A stretch of 64,000 nucleotides of DNA from Hofstenia miamia (lineage: Eukaryota > Xenacoelomorpha > Acoela). The stretch lies in NCBI GenBank assembly GCA_004352715.1, contig SCFE01000045.1, forward strand, positions 485,236-549,235, written 5' to 3'. Shown piece by piece: positions 60,801-64,000 of this stretch (position 1 is the stretch's first letter; every line of letters starts with the position of its first letter). Made by a program: the position numbers and the translations under genes. Below the pieces are notes generated by a model. The model searched no databases. It was not told the origin of the DNA and saw only the letters and a program-made list of their open reading frames with translations.

Positions 60801-63568
60801 TTAAATTCAAATAAGGAAATATCTTATGAAAATTTGTTGCACCTTAACATACTTCCAATTGCTATTCAATTTCAATTGTATGATTTGATATTTTTCAATA
60901 AAGTACTAAATGGATTATACAGAATAGATCATACTGAATTTGTTAGTGTAAAGAATACTTCATCAAGAGAAAAACGGAATATTTTCAAAAATCGCAAATG
61001 CAAATTGGTTACATTTCATAGCAACTATTGGGATCGTATTACTTACTTGACTAATTACGTATCAGTAAATTCTAATATCAGCATTCATGATCGTCCTAGC
61101 ATTGTAAAGAAACAACTTCGTATATTCTTTGAAGATTATGTTATTAATCATTTTGAATTGAACAATACTTGCTCATGGTTTCTATCTTGCAATTGCATCA
61201 ATTTTAGAGAAGTAAGATTCTTTCATAAATAGAAATAATGTGATATTTGTAATGTATTTTTTTTTATTGTCCAAAATTTTGTTTTATTTGTAAATTAAGT
61301 TTGTAGCGCTTTATAAGCGAATTGAAGTCATTTAGTAGTAGTAGCAGCTAAGTTATCGTGTTGGCGATTAAGATGTGCATAGTGGGGCTACACGGCGACA
61401 TGCCGCCGTACGGCAGTGGTTAGCAAAATGATCATTATGGTATACCGCGGGGTGACAAAACATGAGGTGGCAACGTCGGCTAAAAACAGTTGATTATATA
61501 CGAATTGAAGGAAAAATCATTATTAAAAATACCAATACTGAGTATTATATTAAAATATAATTCGAAATATTACTAGAATATGTAATTTTAATGAATGCTG
61601 TGTCAAAATAATGCTGCGGTGCAGTAAATTTTACAAAGTGTCTTCCGCACACATCTCTAGTTTTCGGGTTGTAGTAGAGGCCTTTACATTATTTGGCTAA
61701 CCGAGGAGATAATAACCAATCTAGATTTCCGATGCATTATGTTATATCCTTTTTTTACTTCCAGTCACTGGTATCTCCAAGTAGGTTCTATAGTGCTTAT
61801 AGTATTGCTTCTATTATAATACTACCTGTGAGCTGAGAATTAGGTTTATTTCTACAATCACGATTACAATCGTGATATACTGTAAAAGCACTTGACAAAG
61901 ACGAAGAAGGGTTCCCCGTTTGGACTATGGCCACGATGCAATGCTTAAAAAGACTATTGTTATTACATTATTACTCTGAGCGGTTGTGCAATATATATAT
62001 ATATATATATATATTGCACAGCAGAAATTTATATATATAGATATAAATTTCTAAAAATCTATCACCTAAAAAATTCATATACCTCCAACTTTTTTTTGTA
62101 CTGGTATCTGAATTAGTTATTGAGATGCCTCTAGAATTTAGAAATACCATCCAGCCCAAAGGATTTATTAAAACATATTTTCTTGAACAAGACAGTACTC
62201 GTAAACAGCATTATCAGAATTTTTGTGTTCTCGACATTTTCTGTTCCAACATTTTATTTGATTTATAATGTAACACTGTCTTATAATGAATTAGAAGTTT
62301 ATAGATATGCTTTCAATAAGAAGCCTTGAAAGGTAGTAGCATGGTTAAATTTTAAGGCCTCTTTTTTAACATATATGTCAATGATATTGCCAATTGCTTC
62401 ACCCATTATAAAATTATTCAATATGCCCAGTTCTGGATTTGTGAGATCTCTCTCTCTCTCTCTCTCTCAAGTTCACAGTTTTCTCCACATCCACACATTG
62501 CATTAATATGTATGTCAAGTAATTAGTCCATAGTAATACTGTAAATTAGCTTATTCTGTCAGTTCAAATATTTAACTATTTTTTATTTCTGAAACTGAAA
62601 TTCAAAGGCAATGATTTGAATTATCTTTTTAAGATTCACTACCGTCATGATCTATTTTGATAGAAATAATAATTTTCTATATAATAGATTATTATAGTTA
62701 TCGTAGAATCAACCCTAAATTGCCGAGACATTTCTTACAATTTGTGATGGCTTCAATACAAACAATTTCAGCGCCCATAACACTAAATAATAAAGATGTC
62801 ATTATCGAAAACACAACTTGATGATGAACAGTTTCTCTTTCATTTTCTTCCCTGATTCCCGCACGGAAGGAGCTCATTTACTCGCATCCTAGTATCCCTT
62901 GGGTAGTCCATTTACAGAAAAAAAGTAGTTGTTTCTATTGGTTGCTGACATGGCTTTTTTCCACTTTATTATCAAACATTAGAAATGAGACTAATTTGAA
63001 TGTTTTTGAAAAACCAGATTTTCATTGAAAAAATTAATATTTTCATGTGCGTCAACCACAGAAATAAATTTTATTGAAAATTTTCACAACGACGAGGAAG
63101 GATTTTACCCATAGATTCTTCCAAATTTTAGGATACCCAGAATTACCTGATAGGCTTGAAAACAGTTGTTTGAAAATGTGGAGGAAATGTACAAAATGGT
63201 GCTTAAGGTTATGCTAAAATGGTTTAGTTTTGACTATGTTAAAATTTAGGCATTAACATACTCATCTTACTATTAAATTCTAATTCCAAAATTATAATAT
63301 TTTGATATTTATTGCTTCACTTCATTATTTAGGCACCGCATGTTTCTGTCATAACTATTTGAATCAAAACTGGACCAAAATTTCTAATGAAGAATGTAAT
63401 CTTTCGTGCAATGGGGATGCTGAGAACTCTTGTAATCCATCGTCATCGCCAGGTTCGTGTTGTGGAGGTTATTATACAGATCCTCAGCTTGCAGAATGCT
63501 ACAAACCTTGTCAAATTCGTGCGTACAGTGTATACAATTCTAAAATTTCCGACATTTACTCTTTTGAA
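55863..63568 (+). CDS. EGF-like and WSC-domain protein (partial, 3 exons seen)
   Basis: Exons 55863-56022, 56943-57115 and 63333-63568 join with matching phases (enter 1; 2; 1; leave 0) and GT-AG borders. The first encodes a six-cysteine EGF-like module. The second and third together make one WSC domain, a cysteine-rich module proposed to bind carbohydrate and found in secreted or membrane proteins such as polycystin-type receptors and fungal stress sensors. The start, any signal peptide and the downstream part are outside what I can see. The sequence after the WSC domain (PCQIRAYSVYNSKISDIY) begins a new module. The gene probably encodes an extracellular or membrane-anchored protein. Confidence 0.85.
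56023..56942 (+). other. EGF/WSC gene intron
   Basis: 920 bp of AT-rich sequence from GTACGT to CTTAG. The 70-72-codon frames on - here carry no motif. Confidence 0.75.
56943..57115 (+). CDS. EGF/WSC gene: WSC domain, first half
   Basis: After CTTAG the exon completes a Thr codon and encodes GCYEISNTQFDLQYSC and EAQKACARLGFSFTLITE. The GCY start and the 'A-C-x-x-x-G-F' block are the first half of a WSC domain. It is too short and lacks an ATG-bounded frame, so it is easy to miss. It ends at GAAG before GTTTGT, phase 1. Confidence 0.85.
60360..60525. mobile_element. short interspersed repeat ending TGGCGGAGGT
   Basis: It shares the TCTGTTTGTCTGTTAGCAAC-like block and a following GAAAAAGTAATCGATGG-like block with 780-960. 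The right end TGGCGGAGGT is the complement of the start of that copy. The left terminus here is not clear. Confidence 0.55.
60560..61350 (+). mobile_element. non-LTR retrotransposon 3' part, sense
   Basis: A 217-codon frame (to 61232) encodes the post-catalytic part of a reverse transcriptase: FKSCIFSVITYGSQCWWPN, IERYQRKCLHWCLN, LLHLNILPIAIQFQLYDLIF and a terminal CSWFLSCNCIN. The order and wording match the antisense copy at 40.0 kb (LLKLNLLPISLLLQFNDIILF; CSCFIFCYCID), so both belong to one family. It also ends in TAG repeats at about 61333. The catalytic domain is missing. Confidence 0.85.
61985..62020. repeat. 36-bp perfect palindrome TGTGCA-(AT)n-TGCACA
   Basis: TGTGCA at 61985 and TGCACA at 62015-62020 enclose an AT run. 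A second inverted repeat with 12-bp arms (AGAAATTTATAT / ATATAAATTTCT) follows at 62023-62052. ATTGCACA after a TA tract recurs at 63639-63646, next to the gap. Confidence 0.85.
63333..63568 (+). CDS. EGF/WSC gene: WSC domain, second half, and start of next module
   Basis: After ATTTAG, phase 1 entry gives GTACFCHNYLN, then EECNLSCNGD and GSCCGGYY, the ACFC / C-x-x-x-C-x-GD / CGG blocks that close a WSC domain. The first ATG of the open frame (63302) lies in the intron and is not a start. It ends at GAA before the good donor GTGAGT, phase 0, so the gene continues beyond the gap. Confidence 0.87.
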
Positions 63569-63608
63569 GTGAGTATTTGATTTCAAGCCAATTATTCATA
63601 ATAGAACG

Positions 63609-63642
<34 letters not shown>

Positions 63643-63646
63643 CACA

Positions 63647-63921
63647 NNNNNNNNNNNNNNNNNNNNNNNNNNNNNNNNNNNNNNNNNNNNNNNNNNNNNN
63701 NNNNNNNNNNNNNNNNNNNNNNNNNNNNNNNNNNNNNNNNNNNNNNNNNNNNNNNNNNNNNNNNNNNNNNNNNNNNNNNNNNNNNNNNNNNNNNNNNNNN
63801 NNNNNNNNNNNNNNNNNNNNNNNNNNNNNNNNNNNNNNNNNNNNNNNNNNNNNNNNNNNNNNNNNNNNNNNNNNNNNNNNNNNNNNNNNNNNNNNNNNNN
63901 NNNNNNNNNNNNNNNNNNNNN
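63647..63921. other. assembly gap within a TA tract
   Basis: A run of N bordered by TA repeats on both sides. Confidence 0.95.
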
Positions 63922-64000
63922 TATATATATATATACAAATTACCTTGGAATAAGATTTACAGACAATCTTGATTTTACTGATTTCCTTAATGATAAAGTT

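Larger units (their letters stand above)
57116..63332 (+). other. EGF/WSC gene intron splitting the WSC domain (6.2 kb)
   Basis: It contains TA tracts (about 57516 and 57809), an unclassified GC-richer repeat at about 58680-58960 (GCCGGATCAATGGGG, GGTGGGCCACACG), a short TIR repeat (60360-60525), a sense non-LTR fragment (60560-61350), paired hairpins (61985-62052) and a (TC)n tract (about 62446-62468). No other exon is recognised. Confidence 0.75.

Noticed and set aside
1-64000. tRNA genes, rRNA, CRISPR arrays, bacterial operons or riboswitches
   Set aside because: No convincing tRNA A/B-box pair, no spaced direct-repeat array and no prokaryotic gene layout was seen; the DNA is clearly eukaryotic.

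Overview
This is AT-rich metazoan nuclear DNA. Genes are split by introns from 40 bp to about 11.7 kb, with GT-AG borders and matching codon phases. Decayed transposons and (TA)n tracts lie between and inside the genes. The gene types (pentameric ligand-gated channel, class A GPCR, EGF/WSC extracellular protein) and the transposon remnants suggest an aquatic invertebrate. I cannot name the phylum from this window.

Four genes can be assembled by hand. (1) A nicotinic-receptor-like channel subunit on + (8458-16211, 4 exons, all phase 0, 445 aa, start to stop). (2) A class A (rhodopsin-like) GPCR on - (36252-21254, 5 exons, about 309 aa). It has one apparent missing base near 35861-35865 and a 40-bp intron. 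(3) A large + strand gene (37185-47732) with a propeller-like N-terminus, an alpha-solenoid-like middle, one or more RCC1-type repeats and a C-terminal Cys/His motif. I do not recognise it by name, and the join between its second and third recognised exons is unresolved. (4) A + strand gene entered part-way, with an EGF-like exon and two exons forming a WSC domain (55863-63568), which continues past the window. Genes 2 and 3 are head to head about 0.9 kb apart. Genes 1 and 2 are convergent.

The rest is mostly mobile DNA. There is a dead Ty3/Gypsy pol (about 1.9-3.85 kb) with a 74-bp palindromic element inside its integrase. There are several non-LTR retrotransposon 3' fragments (about 0.2-0.6, 4.5-4.8, 22.7-23.0, 39.9-41.15 and 60.5-61.35 kb). 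There are piggyBac-like TTAA elements (4.9, 31.5 and 51.1 kb), a GATTTAAATC-rich element in three copies in an intron of gene 3, other short terminal-inverted-repeat elements, and a Tc1/mariner-like DDE remnant (28.7-29.1 kb). Gaps at 10239-10344, 38971-38987, 55389-55528 and 63647-63921 and single Ns at 38264 and 53226 mark assembly joins. At least two of these have the same sequence on both sides.

The genes do not form an obvious pathway. The channel and the GPCR are both membrane receptors, the large gene looks like an intracellular scaffold or trafficking-type protein, and the EGF/WSC protein is probably extracellular or membrane-anchored.
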